DNA of 64,000 nt from Molossus alvarezi (lineage: Eukaryota > Chordata > Mammalia > Chiroptera > Molossidae): NCBI GenBank assembly GCA_037176705.1, contig CM073885.1, positions 87,266,001 through 87,330,000 of the forward strand, read 5' to 3'. Below are positions 11,501 through 23,625 of this stretch, one piece after another. The notes beneath the pieces were generated by a model. That model ran no database searches. It worked only from the letters and a program-made list of their open reading frames with translations, and had not been told where the DNA came from. The number at the start of each line of letters is the position of its first letter. Position 1 is the stretch's first letter. Both the position numbers and the translations under genes were made by a program.

Positions 11501-12688
11501 GGTATATATTTGTAACTTACATTATGCAATTAACAACTACATGCAATTGTAGTTGTATTAGTTAATAAGCTTACCATGACCCTAAAACATCGCCTTTTAG
11601 TTAAAGTAAACAAGGTATTAGCAAACAGTAGATACCGTGTAAAATATTAGTTTCTCTTTTATTTTTTCAACATTGGTCAGATCAGGAATGAATAAACCTA
11701 TAGATTTTTGTCCCCAATAATTAAAGTCCCAGAAAACATGACTGAAACTTACAGGAAACCATCAAGATTTGGGGAAAGAAAACCTTCAAGAAATTAGAGT
11801 TGAATCAAGAATTTTCTGCTGAAACTGATAAGTTTTTCCCCAATTGCTCAAAGAGAGGAATGAGATAAAACACTGTCTAGTAAAGAAAGTGAAAAGGTTT
11901 GAGGAATATCTGTGTATCCTTTAGCTTATTAGAAAGGATGAAGCATTCCCAGAGAAGATGGGAAAAATAATCCAAGATAAAACCTGGAAGAAAAAGATTT
12001 CAGTGCAGTTGATATTGAATCAAATGGAGGATCAGGAGATTAGAGAATTGAAGCTGTCATCAAGGAAAAGAAGAAGAGAAAACTAGATTCCACTAAAACC
12101 ATAAAATCTATAGATGGCATCACCCACTGCAGGTGAGTTCAGATCTTCTAAAGAGAGCGCAGCACCCCGGGCCCGAGGCGGAGGCTCAGCCACCAGCCCA
12201 GGGAGGGCTCAGGGTGCAGCCTCCAGAGAAAGAGGGCCGGTGGGTTCATTGATGACCCTGTACTGGATGCTGGGTTGGTGATTCAACATGGTCAGTCAAC
12301 AAGTTCTTTGTTTTTCAAAAAAATATGCCATTGAATCTGCAACCTCCTACCCAGCACTGTTGACTGATGATAAAATAAATGACACTTAGAGAAAGTGCTT
12401 CCATTTGCCTCAAGGAGTTTTAAAGTTTTGGGCACAAAATTGGGGGCATTGGTGCAATATTTTTATTTTTAATGTAATGACTTGGTATGAGAAAGCTGGT
12501 TGGAAAAACAGTGTGACCAGATTTTTTTTTTCAATTAAATATATCTTTTATAAATTGTATAATTCACTTTTCTGGCTCAAGATGGAGGAGCTGTGATAAA
12601 GAACAGGAAACATGTGTTTGGCAGACCAAGAGAATTGACAGGGAAAACCAGAGGCACAGGGCAGAACTGGGGTAAGGCCTGGGCAAAA
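11501..12688. other. Unique, partly A-rich sequence with decayed exon-like segment
   Basis: An AT hairpin lies at 11533-11556. Between about 11870 and 12132 one plus-strand frame is rich in charged residues (for example ...EEKDFSAVDIESNGG... and ...KEKKKRKLDSTKT...) but is broken by at least five stops. It ends at CAG|GTGAGT (GT at 12133), a perfect donor consensus. This might be a dead exon or pseudogene fragment, or chance. A GC-rich block follows at 12155-12240. Confidence 0.3.
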
Positions 12689-12701
12689 CACCCCTGGAGA
12701 G

Positions 12702-12930
12702 CCCAGTCGGTGTGGCTGAGTGGTGGAGCATCGACCCAGGCACCAAGAAGTCACCAGATCGATTCTTGGTCAGGACACATGCCCAGGTTGTGGGCTCGAT
12801 CCCCAGTGAGGGGCATGCAGGAGGCAGCCATTCAATGTTCTCCCTCATTGATGTATCTATTTCTCTCCCCCTCTTCCTTCCTCTCTCTCTAAACCAACAA
12901 AGAGAAAAAAATTAAAACAAAACAAAAAAC
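12702..12930 (+). mobile_element. VES-type SINE, type A
   Basis: The head reads 'gtgtggctgagtggtggagc', followed by the body, TC-rich part and an A-rich tail. A 12/13 duplication bounds it: 12689-12701 (cacccctggagag) and 12931-12943 (caccccaggagag). Confidence 0.95.
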
Positions 12931-12943
12931 CACCCCAGGAGAG

Positions 12944-14478
12944 GGCCCCAGAAGACAGGTTGCTCGACAAATATAAAATGGTAACAGAAGTTTGTACCCA
13001 ATACTTTTGGCTTTAGGAGTAGATATACTAATGAATAAAGCATAGGCGATAAAATAACATAAAACTGAAATATTAGCACAAAGAATCATAGTATAAATGT
13101 TAACACAGAGCAGAGTATCAGAGTTACACCAAGCCTCCGTGGGGTATGGTTCATGCTCGGGGGACGGTGACGGGAACACATCGATCCAAAGAAGTACCAC
13201 CACCGAATTGGGCAGCAGTAGTACAGTCTGTTTAGAATAAGCAAACAAAAATATAAATATAATTCTAGAGGAAAAAATAAATCTAGAAGATGCGAACACC
13301 ATGGAGAGTATCTGAGTTAAGTGAGAAGGAATGGAAGTTGCTGGGGGAGGAGATTACAGATGCCTGATGCGAGAGGAGGAGGGGGGTTCCGACGCAGATG
13401 ATCAGACGGGGAAGCAGGCTGGTGGCATGGTCATGAAGGAAACCGAAGTCAGCGTATATCTGTTGAGAGTATTCCTCAGCTGAAAGCAGAACATCTGATA
13501 AATTCCTGCCTTACAGGCAATCTCAACTTCCAGAAGGAAAAGGAAGAAATGGGGATAGATATGCACTCTGGTTTTCTGAGATACCTTAATTCTCACTTGA
13601 ACAAGGTAAAGAAATTAGAATATACAAATCCAGGAATCTCCGAGTTGAAAGGTCATACATGTCATCCAAGCCAACACATGAACCTCACCGACGTTCACCC
13701 CGCCATGTGATGGCCACCACTGAACACTTCCGTCGACACAATTGTCATGAGACTGGTCACACGATGGTTGGCCAGTGGTCTTCATAGTGAAACTACAGTC
13801 AGTTCAGTTACTGGTCTTAATTTTGACTCTGAGGACACGGATTAAAAGTAACTCTTTTTTCTCATGTTGGTCCTTCAAATATTTCATGACAGCTTTGTGT
13901 TCCCTCAAGTTTTCCTTTCTCCAGTCCTAAGCCCCTTGAGTTCAGTCACTGTTCAGTGACTTGTTTGGTATGTTGTCACCCATGCCTGCGTTCCTCCCGG
14001 CAACCAGAGAGGAGTGTTGACGAGATGGGGGTGAGAACTTAAAGAAAAGGCTGTGACGTTACTGTGGTCGTTATTCTGCGGGGAAGGGGAGGTATGTTCA
14101 GTCATACGCCCTGAGTTTTAGGTGCGCAGATTTAAAATATGTGCTCACTGGATAAGCATACCCCCACAGCTAGAGACTCTAAAATGGAATAATTCTCAAG
14201 GTAACTGGGAGGCTCTGAACGAAGAAGCACCGCTATAATGATCTACATGAGGTAAAGAAGAGAGAGAAAGCACAATCATAAAAAGAGCTGAGCTGGAAGG
14301 AGGCTTGTTAATGCAGATAATAAAAGGATATGTGGAATGAAGAAGACACAGTAAGTGGGATGAGTTTTAAAAATGGCATGGAACTAAAATGAAAATGTCG
14401 GAGAGGCTGCAGTTGGAATGATCTTAGACTTATGAAAACTTCCAGAAATAGCAAAATAAGCATGCCCCACATACGTAG

Positions 14479-14513
<35 letters not shown>

Positions 14514-15910
14514 TCCACCAATATCTGGTATAAGACAGCAAATCAGGAAGGTCAATTATAAAATCAAAGAGCACTGAAAAGGTAAAACAACAACAATAAA
14601 AACTTAAAGGGTTAAGAGAATCTGTAAAAATAGGACTTGACGTAGCACGTGTGCTTGTGTGTGCACATGCATACACATTTATATTAGACATATATGTATA
14701 TCTCTATGTATGCAAATTTAATATACTTGAATAAAAAAGAATACAAAAATACAAGTAAACCAAATTCAATATGTTCATGTTCCACTGTATAGGCAAACCA
14801 TAATTTTAAGATCTAATACCATGGTTGGTATTTTCAGGAAATTATTAAAAATGACTAATGAACATCTATAAAAGAAACCAGTGCTCACTGGGAACCAGCA
14901 AGCGTATACTACAAGTCTTGGTGGATTAACATTTTTTGCCTTTATTCCCCAATTTTTCTAGCAGCATAGTTCATGGACAAAATTTAGGAAGAGTAGGTAG
15001 ACAAGATATAGTTCAATGGAATAATACCTACCCCTACAACTGAGTTCAGTGTTAACTGATGAAAGAGCATCATCTCGGAAAGGTCTCTCTTCTGTTGGTT
15101 TGCTCTGGAATTACCCTGAATCATTCAGTATTTTTATCAGTATCTTTTAAATTATGTTCCAATATACAGATAGAATGGATTTCATAGGAAGAACTCACAT
15201 AGGGTTAGAGCATCAGGATTCAAACTATACCAATAAGTCAGGACAGGGTTCAGAAAACACTAAGCTGAAGCCCACGTTCTGAACTGGGTTAATGGCATCC
15301 TCTTGTACGTAAGAGGGGAACCTGGCCTGACACAGTTCTGACAGCTCCAGGGCTCTGAGGTGACCACGCTTTGACGAGAGTCAATAATGGAGCGGCTGCT
15401 AAACCGCTGGTGTGATTGTTAAGCCACATTAGTAGAAGCATAATTTTCAAAGCAAAGGATTTAGTCCTTCCCCTAGTCTCTGCCCTGTGGGGCCCCTATT
15501 AGTACATGGGTCGCTTCAGAGTACCGGTGAAACCGGCAGAGTTGGCCATATGAACCATCACAAAGGAAGTTAATAAAGAGAACTTGTGGAAGAGAACTCT
15601 TAGGGGGAAAAAAAATGTTGGCCAAAAAGAAAACTGGGATCAAAAGTGAAAAATGTGAAGATATTGCTAAAAAATGAGTAATAATCAGATGGGCTGCCAG
15701 GGAGGGAAGAAGGCTGAGATCCTTGGAAATATCTGAATAGTGGTCAGGTAACTTCTCTCAGGAATATTCTGAACGGGATTCTTGCATTGGAAGGGAGTTC
15801 AGATAATCCGAGAAGTTCCCTGCACCTCTGACTCGGTGCCTGTCTTTTTCTGTTATTGCTTCAATACCAGCCTGTATATCAAATACTGCACAAAAAAGTT
15901 AGGTTTAATA
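12944..15910. other. Unique sequence, no gene recognised
   Basis: Includes the (AC)15 tract at 14481-14510. Around 13632-13690 the text 'gttgaaaggtcatacatgtcatccaagcc' resembles an old mammal-wide repeat of the '...gagatcatctagtccaacc' kind, at low confidence. No exon seen. Confidence 0.5.
14481..14510. repeat. (AC)15 microsatellite
   Basis: Fifteen perfect AC units, among the longest dinucleotide tracts in the window. Likely polymorphic. Confidence 0.97.
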
Positions 15911-15925
15911 AAGAATGCTGCAGAA

Positions 15926-16024
15926 GCTCTGGCTGGTTTGGCTCAGCAGTTGGAGCGTCAGCCTACGGACCAGAGTCCTGGGTTCGGTTCCCGCTAGGGG
16001 CACGTACCAAAAAAACAAAAAAAC
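15926..16024 (+). mobile_element. Head-only VES SINE, type B
   Basis: Contains only the tRNA-like head: 'tttggctcagcagttggagc', then 'gggttcggttcccgct' and 'aggggcacgtacc'. It passes straight into a mixed A/C tail (accaaaaaaacaaaaaaac) with no body or TC-rich region. A 14/15 duplication flanks it: 15911-15925 (aagaatgctgcagaa) and 16025-16039 (aagaatgctgcggaa). The insertion is therefore complete as it stands and is not a later deletion. Confidence 0.92.
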
Positions 16025-16039
16025 AAGAATGCTGCGGAA

Positions 16040-16897
16040 AAATATCCATGAATTTTGTCTTAGGAAAGGCAATCCATTTAACAAGGCTAATTTGTATTTA
16101 AACACTAGAAGGTTTACAAAAAATATCCGCACAACTATATCATTTTTTTTCTAATTCTCTCTAAAGAGATGAATAGTGCCAGGGCTGAAGTACATAGAGA
16201 CTAAGTAAAAGAACGACTGTCCAACATGACTCCATAGTCTACTCCTGCACGGGACAGTTACAGACTCGCAGAGCTGAGATGTACCTATCCGGGTCCAATG
16301 GCAAAACTTCACTGAGGACGAACCTAAGGACTGTGGGGGTTATATGACTTGCTAAGATCATTATTAAGGTAGGACACTGGGAAAACACCCTTAACAAGAA
16401 CAACAACAACAAAAAAGTGCTTGTAAGAAAAACTATTTATGACTTTTGGATAGAATTTCTGTATTTTGTTTATCCCTTGGGGATTGCACATTTTTCAAAC
16501 CATTATGCTAAAAAAGTTGGCTCTGTAACTTTTATATGAAGCTAATTATTAAATAATTGGAATGAAGTAAATTGTTTAGCATTACCTAGCATCGTGTTTG
16601 GTCAACCCCTCCCATGGCAGGAAACCCCTTGGAAAGCAGTGCACCCTGGACGGCATGCAGTGAACCGCGCACAGGGCCCACTGCCCTGTTCCCCAGCTGG
16701 GCTTGGGGACCAGCCTGAGCCACCCCAGAGGAGCCCCTCTTTCTCAGCATCCGCTGGGTATCATGTTCCAGTGACAAGGGCCCTGAATTAGTCAGATCTC
16801 TTAGTGGTCCCATGTGTGACATGAGGTGCTAGGTGACTTCAAAGGCTCCATGTAGCTTTAACATTCGTTGACTCATCTTCCCATTATGGTCTTAAGG
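16040..16897. other. Unique sequence, one possible MIR-like patch
   Basis: The text around 16260-16380 ('tgaggacgaacctaaggactg...', 'gacttgctaagatcatt') loosely recalls a MIR or related repeat. The rest shows nothing recognisable. Confidence 0.4.
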
Positions 16898-16911
16898 TAA
16901 CTATCATCTTT

Positions 16912-17113
16912 TATTCTTTATTGATTTGAGAGAGAGGAAAGGAGTGAGAGAGATAGAAACATTGATGAGAGAGAACTTCGATCAGCTGCCTCCTGCACGC
17001 CCCACACTGGGGATCGGGCCCACAACCTGAGCATGTGTCCTGACCGGGAATCGAACTGGTGACCTCTTGGTACATGGGTCGACGCTCAACCACTGAGCAA
17101 CACCGGCCGGGCG
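16912..17113 (-). mobile_element. VES-type SINE, type A
   Basis: Antisense copy: 'gagagagaacttcgatc', 'cccacactggggatcgggcc' and, at the head end, 'ctcaaccactgagcaacaccg'. A 13/14 duplication is visible: 16898-16911 (taactatcatcttt) and 17114-17127 (taactgtcatcttt). Confidence 0.95.
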
Positions 17114-17127
17114 TAACTGTCATCTTT

Positions 17128-18745
17128 AGATCACAGCTTGGCATGGCCATGCCTAGCTGAGGGTGCAGAGCGCAGTCAGAGCTGTCTGATGCCATTGGCA
17201 CCCCCACCAACGGCTGGCACCACAGCCTGAGTCAGGAGTTCAAGTGTGAAAAGACCTCTCGGCACAGGGATTCTTAATTACAACGCTAAATTAAGCATTC
17301 TGTTTTTATCTTCTTTCTCAGTTACTGACCAAACTGAGGACATTTTTCACTTGGGTTGGTTTCCAACCTCTTTTTAACAACTAGCAAATTGAACTTCCAT
17401 TAAAACTGCTAAGCGCTGGCCGGCTGTCGCCGACCACTTTAGAATCCTGCAGATTTTCTATTTTTTAAAGGGGTGTGATTTATTATTTGAAGGAATGTTA
17501 AAAAATTCTTTGTATTAGAATTCTCATTTTTCAGTACTTTTCCTCCTTAAGATCCACCGATTGGACGCAAGTGTGGCCACAATTCCAAGTGGAAAAGGAC
17601 TCTAAGGACCCACATCACCGTTGTGCCCCACACCACCCCTGGTGAAGAGAACGCATCTCAGCCCAGGGGCTGTAACTCACGACTTCCCTTGTGTCTTTAA
17701 TATAGAAGAATTCTACTGTATTAGCCACTCACGAAACTGTGCGTTTTATCTAGACAAACTGCATACGCCTCCCTGGGAGGTATACGGAACCTGTCAATAT
17801 ACAAAAGTGAATGTTCCCTTTCTTTCTGCAGCTAACTTGGGCACAGCTCCCTCGACATAGCTTTCTTATCAACCACACAGAATAAGTACTTCATACAAAT
17901 GCCCTGTTTACGTGATAGTCTATATTAGAAACATATTAGAAAAACCTGTTTTTGTAAAACACTGATTTCTTTGAAGAAAATGTACTGCTTCCCTAAGATG
18001 ATATTACCGATGGCTTTCTTCACTGGGGTTAAGTTTGGAAACGGAACAACTGCAAAATGTGAATCCCTGCATATATCGCACTTTTCCAAACACAGTATCA
18101 CAGAGCGACATAGCATCAAAGAAATTCATCAGGAATGCTCATCAGGTAGGCATGTTACTGACGGTCCACAACAGACCGAGAAACACTGCTTGTTGCAGGT
18201 ACCAGGACACCAGCAAAAACACAAGCATTTACTTTGGGTGTGACCACACCGTTCATTTTGGCTTTGTCGTCTATTAGGCAACGTGGAAACTTTTTACACA
18301 TCGTGGGGATTGATTTTATTGTATTTTGTCTTAACGTTTCACTAACTGATGGCGAACGATTTTATCATGTATTTACTATCCCGAGTTAGAGACAAGATAG
18401 CTCGGTGATTCTGAGTATGGATTCTAGACGCCTGTCCTTGGGCGGGTGAAGTCATTGCTAATACAATATCCTGGCTGAGTCATCTATAACACAAGAATCT
18501 AGATCGCCAAACGTCTGGTCGTCATGCAGAAGGCCTCTTTCCCTTTTGAGAATTTCTGCCACAATCCTCCAGGACTGCCCGTGTCCATGGCACAGCCTTG
18601 CTACTCAGCCCCACTCCGGCATACCACTGTTTCATGCTGAAAATCTTGCTCTCATGCATTTTTCCTCCTCTGCCTCACCTACTCTACCAGGAAAGGTATC
18701 TCTCAGCAGAAGGTCCTCTTCTAGTTACATTTCCCTGCCACTTTT
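17128..18745. other. Unique sequence, no gene recognised
   Basis: No clear repeats. A weak MIR-like string lies near 18395-18480. Two overlapping open frames at 17971-18277 have no known domain and no convincing splice sites. Confidence 0.5.
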
Positions 18746-18762
18746 ACCGTCTTCTTTCTTTT

Positions 18763-18943
18763 CTATTTTTTTAATTGATTCTAGAGAGAGAGAGAGAAGG
18801 AGAGAGAGAGAGAAACATCGATGTGAGAGAGCAACATCCATCGGTTGTCTCCTGTACACACCCTGACTGGGATCGAACCCACAAATTGGGTATTTAAACC
18901 CATGGGAGGAGCTCCAACCAACTGAGCCACACCGGCCAGGGCT
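18763..18943 (-). mobile_element. VES-type SINE, older variant (type D)
   Basis: In its own orientation the head reads 'gtgtggctcagttggttgga' and the middle has 'gggtttaaatacccaattt', unlike types A and B. A (GA)-rich stretch marks the TC region on the opposite strand. Duplication at 15/17: 18746-18762 and 18944-18960 (acagtcttctttctctt). Confidence 0.9.
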
Positions 18944-18960
18944 ACAGTCTTCTTTCTCTT

Positions 18961-20147
18961 AACTGTATGGAAACTGCTTACACACACAGCTTTATTTTAC
19001 TAAACAATACAAACGGGTGAGAACGTGACCTAGCTCACCATAGCGCATGTCCCCTTTCTTATGCTTAGTAACCATCAGGAATTCCACGTGAAATCACATC
19101 ATTATCTGTTTGCTATGCTCAGTAACCATCAAGAAATTTCACATGAAACCACATTATCAGTTATGTCTTTTTTTTTTTTTTTTTTTTAATATCAAGACAA
19201 TTTCTATTTTCGTTTGACTGACACACATATATTATTTCCCAAATGTGTTCCAGGGTATTTTCAGCACTTCAGTACCTTCTAGCTTAATTTCTCCCCTGTA
19301 CAGCTTGATTACAGAATCCCTGGCACACCCTAACAACAACTATAAAATGACCACGCTGGAGAAATATTGGGAAACGAGGGGAGAGAAGTAAGTTACATTG
19401 AAATGTAGGACGACTTTGGCTAGGGTCTGGCAAATTCTGGTCCATGAACACATTCCCTTCCTGCTGCATCTAGTTGTGACCTGGCAGCTTCTCGCTGCGG
19501 CTCGTATTTCATCAAGTCTATGTGGATGTACTGGGGTGTGATGTCCAATTTGACTTTATCTTTGAGGCTGTACGTATATAAAATATTTGGAGTCGTTAGG
19601 GTCACAGTCAAATTATGCCACTTTTCTCTTCCATTCTTTACCCCAGCACGATCCCAAAGAGGCTGTCCTTTCAAAAAGAAGAACTATGTGTTCTAAGGGG
19701 CTCTCCCTCTCTTTATCAATCGTATGAGAAGATTGAAGGGCACAGTATTTGGGATAGTCAATTGGATTCCTTGAATCCTCTACTATACAATCCAAGTGGT
19801 ACAGAACTATTAAGTGAATCAAAGCTTGGGGATTTCAATGATAAGTCCCATCCTCCTTCACCTGACTCTCCCCACGGCCACACATATCTCAGGCAGGTTC
19901 TCGGAACGGTCTTCTCTCCCGGAGGTGGGCAAACTTGGGGAAATCTGTTCTACTCAGCTTTAGAAAGCATCCACCTTAGACATCTCCGCGCCTGTGAAAT
20001 TTAAAAACCTATTCTTTGATTAGATTACTGACAAGGTCAACTGATTAGAGGAAACACAAAACAAAACAGCAACTGATCCTATCTTCTGTATGGCTTTGAA
20101 TTACAGAAATAAACAACATCAACAACCACCATCAATCAGGGTTCTAA
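18961..20147. other. Unique sequence with an old tandem duplication
   Basis: Holds the duplicated block 19061-19158 and a poly-T of about 23 bases near 19166-19188. No exon or transposon recognised. Confidence 0.5.
19061..19158. repeat. Diverged tandem duplication, period about 54 bp
   Basis: Copy 1 (19061-19106) and copy 2 (19115-19158) share 'atgct.agtaaccatca', then 'cacgtgaaatcacat' in copy 1 versus 'cacatgaaaccacat' in copy 2. Several substitutions and a short gap separate them, so the event is old. Confidence 0.85.
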
Positions 20148-20283
20148 TTCCTAGGCCTCCTTTGTGCTCCTGAAAGACTGCGTCCTCCGGCCTCCTCAGG
20201 TCTGATCACCACTAGCCGTGACTAGGTGAAGGGTTTTCTTCTCACTGGGTGACTCTGAGCAGTCTTTCAGGAGCCCACTAGGA
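20148..20283. repeat. Long inverted repeat (stem-loop)
   Basis: A perfect 16-bp inverted repeat pairs 20166-20181 (gctcctgaaagactgc) with 20259-20274 (gcagtctttcaggagc). Outside it, 'ttcctag' (from about 20148) can pair with 'ctaggaa' (about 20277-20283) across an asymmetric gap. Inside the loop, 'caccactag' and 'ctaggtg' form a smaller hairpin near 20207-20228. It may be a palindromic DNA-transposon relic or structured RNA. Confidence 0.85.
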
Positions 20284-21935
20284 AGCAAACACTTTCTAGG
20301 CAGCCTCAGAATGAAAACATCAGAATAGAAAATGAGGGCACAGCCACTGGAATTTCAATAAGGAAGAGTTGCTGTTTCTCCTAATTAAAAAAAGTCAATG
20401 TTCTTGGTTTCTCAGATATCTAACTAGTTGCAAGCTAGTTGAACAGTTTCCACGTATGCATCTGAATTGTGCCTTGAGAGCCTCAAGGGTATCTGAACCA
20501 AATATACATATTTATTCAGGAAAACTAATTGTTTACGCTGATGAACTAGGCTGTAGATTGAATGAAAGCAGGCGCAATGCCTGGGCATTCGGGAGACCTG
20601 TAAATACACGCGCTGACTTTTTAGGAACATGGATTTGGAGCGGTCGGCAGCACTTGAAACGGCGGTTTGTAGAAACAGCAGTTTCTTTCCCAGGGTCTTA
20701 AACACAGTGGTGTTTAAGATGAAGATGACAGATTTGGGTAGAATTTTCAAGGAGGTACTTTTTGTGGTTTTAGTTGATGTTTCTGTGATCTAACACACGG
20801 ATGTGAACGTCATGACAATCACTCAAATAAGTAGATCATGTATCCAAGATATTAACTTCCAAAGGCATAAAGGTGTGTGGAAACATACCATGTTTACCCC
20901 CTATCCCTTTAAATGAGCTATTATGAAATTGTAAAGAATCCATTGATCTATTGAAGCTGTTATTGAAGCTTATCTGTAAGTTTAGTTTGACCTATTCACA
21001 GAAGTAATAGTTGCATCTACTAGTCAGCACAGGACTTGTTAGCATCACGGTTCACTAGTGTGTGTGAAGGGGGTCATCTCTCTGAATCACTGTCCTTCAT
21101 GCTTTCTTTCTGCCCCTCCTTTTCCCTGCCTTAGTAGACTCAACTCCAGGCAGACTGACATTTGTGTCACTGCAAAGAAATGGTCCACGGGAGATTAGGC
21201 TCTGACCACAGTGCCTGCCCCTCTTCTGGGACTGGTTGGAGCTACCGGGAATCACTGCCGGAGGGCACCAGCTGCTTCTCTCAGAAACAGCGGCCCCTGT
21301 GGGGGCCATGGTGTCATAGCTGTGAGGCAGCAGCACAAGAGGATCAGGGCTCTTCTGTACAAATTGTTACAGGAAATGGATCATGATGCTGAACATGGTC
21401 CCGGCACCAATAACTACAAAATTGTACGCATTGGTGGTTGGAACATGATGTACATGGAAAGGGACAAGACCTACTGAGGCAGGTAAGTTTTGGCATGTTG
21501 GGAAATAAAACCACTCCACTATTTTCAATCATGTTCATTTACCTGCCTCCACCCTTAGGAAAAGAAATCCAACCTTTGTTCTCCCAGGGCCTAAGCCATT
21601 GCCTAGAAGTTAGAAGCATATGGACATTCTAGTAGCCAATATCCGATACCGGACTGACACCAAGGGTGTTGAAACAGGGCAAGCATTCTATGGGGAATAA
21701 ATTCAGGATTCTATGATAATACTTAATCTAGGCAGTCAGGAAATTATTGAAATGTGTGAAAAAATAAATGCATCTTCTTAAAGAGAGGCACCAAAGATAG
21801 GGCTTTATAAAATCCTAAATTCTTAACTCAGATGTTTTACATACAAGACGACCCCAGAACACGCTGGAAACAGTAAACGAAAATAACAGCAACATGATTT
21901 TGTTTTCACAGGATATTTTGTTAAGATTTTAAAAT
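20284..21935. other. Unique sequence, no gene recognised
   Basis: Several overlapping open frames (20369-20701 plus; 20424-20750 minus; 21097-21477 both strands) shadow each other with no recognised domain. No repeats identified. Confidence 0.5.
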
Positions 21936-21948
21936 TTTATAAATATAT

Positions 21949-22190
21949 GCCCTGGCCAGTTTGGCTCAGCAGTTAGAGCGTTAGCCTGCAGACCAGAGAG
22001 TCCCAGGTTCAGTCCCCGCTAAGGGCATATACCTCGGTTGCAGTTTGTCCCTGGCCCTGGTTGTGGTTGTGTGGGTGGCAGCCAGTTGGTGTCTCTCTCA
22101 CATTGATGTTTGTCTCTCTCTTCCTCCCACTGTATCTGAAGATAAATGCAAAAATGTTCTTAGGTGAGGATTAGAAAAACAAATTTACGT
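21949..22190 (+). mobile_element. VES-type SINE, type B
   Basis: Head 'tttggctcagcagttagagc', body 'cctcggttgcagtttgtccc', TC-rich part and the 3' end 'gaagataaatgcaaaaatgt'. It is followed at once by a type A SINE. The 11-bp duplication 21936-21946 (tttataaatat) recurs only after that second SINE, at 22409-22419. Confidence 0.93.
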
Positions 22191-22408
22191 CTGGCCAGTG
22201 TGGCTCAGTGGTTGAGCATTTACCCATGCACCAAGAGGTCGCCAGTTCAATTTCGAGCTAGGACACATGCCCAGGTTGTGGGCCCAATCCCCAGAGGGGG
22301 GCCTGTGGGAGGTGGCCAATCGATGTTTTTTCTCTCATGAATGTTTCTCTCTCTCTCTCCCTCTCTCTGAAAATCAATAAAGGAAAAAAATTTTTAAATA
22401 AATAAAAG
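22191..22408 (+). mobile_element. VES-type SINE, type A, in the tail of the preceding copy
   Basis: Head 'gtgtggctcagtggttgagc' and full body. Its own duplication is hard to see because it sits in A/T-rich tail sequence (candidate 'aaaaacaaattta' versus 'aaaaaaattttta'). The order suggests insertion into the A-rich tail of the type B copy. Confidence 0.9.
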
Positions 22409-22420
22409 TTTATAAATATG

Positions 22421-23625
22421 CCCCCAAAAATCTAATACTAGCCAAACTCATCACATCAGAGGCTTTTTATCAGATCTTGCTTGGGCAGATTTTACCCTTC
22501 AATCTAGAGTGCAGAGTTTGCCAAGTGATCCACAGATAATGGCTAAAGGGTTACGATGGATGGATTTCACCGTGGGCAAGTGTTTTATAGATCCCATAAG
22601 TATGACTATTTGTAAACATAAAGTGTCCATCTAAGTTCCTAACACTTAAACTTCCATGAAACCTCCCAGGCCGTCACCCTGGCAATGCCCTGGCCCACGA
22701 CCTTGTCAGTCATGACAGCGCACATGTCCCGCAATGGCCCCGGGTCCTGAAATGCCAACAACGAGCCTTAGTTTTCATCATAGTCCTCAGAGCATCCTGC
22801 AGAGCACTGGATACATTACTAGACATTCAATACATGTTTCTGAATAAATTAAAAATTAATGTGTTTCTGTTCATATTGGACTCATAACTTTTACAGAAGA
22901 CTGTGATCTTTGATCACTGAATTAAACATTTAATCTGTAGGCAAGTCTATTCCACCCTCACACACACACTGGTTTTTTTTTTTTTTTGGTCTTGAAAACA
23001 TTTTGGCTGTTGGTATGTGCATAGGTTCAAAAAAGCAAAAATGACCAAATGATTTGAGTCAATAACTCTGAACTGACACAGTTTATCTCCTTGTGAGAGC
23101 CTGGCTTGGTTCATGATTCACCAAAACAATGCATACAGGGAGTTTGTATTCTATTACATTTTGAAAATGAAATGTATTTTAATAAACACTAGCTTGATAA
23201 TTACTCAAAATTGTGTATACCTTTTTTGGGACGCCCTATTTTGAAGTCAGCTGCTAGGAGAATGAATGATCCATTCATTCATTCTTTTATTCATTCAAAC
23301 AAAATTCATTCAACTCATAGTATATTCTGGGTACTTACTTACATTTCTGTGGGAAAAAAATACACTCACGTAAATTACTGCAAAGCTATATGTAGCATTT
23401 TCTTAAACTATGTTCAAAAGAAAGAATCAAGTTGGTAGGATGTGAATTTTAATGGGTGAATAGTCTAACAGAGGCAGAATAAGTATGTGTGGGGAGGGGG
23501 ATGATCTAACTGTACTATCTCAGATTATGTTATTCCTCATTTCTATTTCATTTTTAACCATGGGAATTGGCTTACTGTGTTTTACTAAACTGACCCGACT
23601 ATTTCTTTTTGTTTTGAACTTTTTA
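22421..23625. other. Unique sequence with short L2-like remnants
   Basis: The text at 22785-22850 ('gcagagcactggatacattactagacattcaatacatgtttctgaataaatt') fits the L2 3' end. A T-run lies at about 22973-22988, and a 'cattcattc'-rich patch at 23265-23320 may be another L2 tail in antisense. No exon seen. Confidence 0.5.

Noticed and set aside
21097..21632. Cluster of overlapping open frames on both strands
   Set aside because: Frames on opposite strands shadow each other. None has a recognised domain or splice sites.
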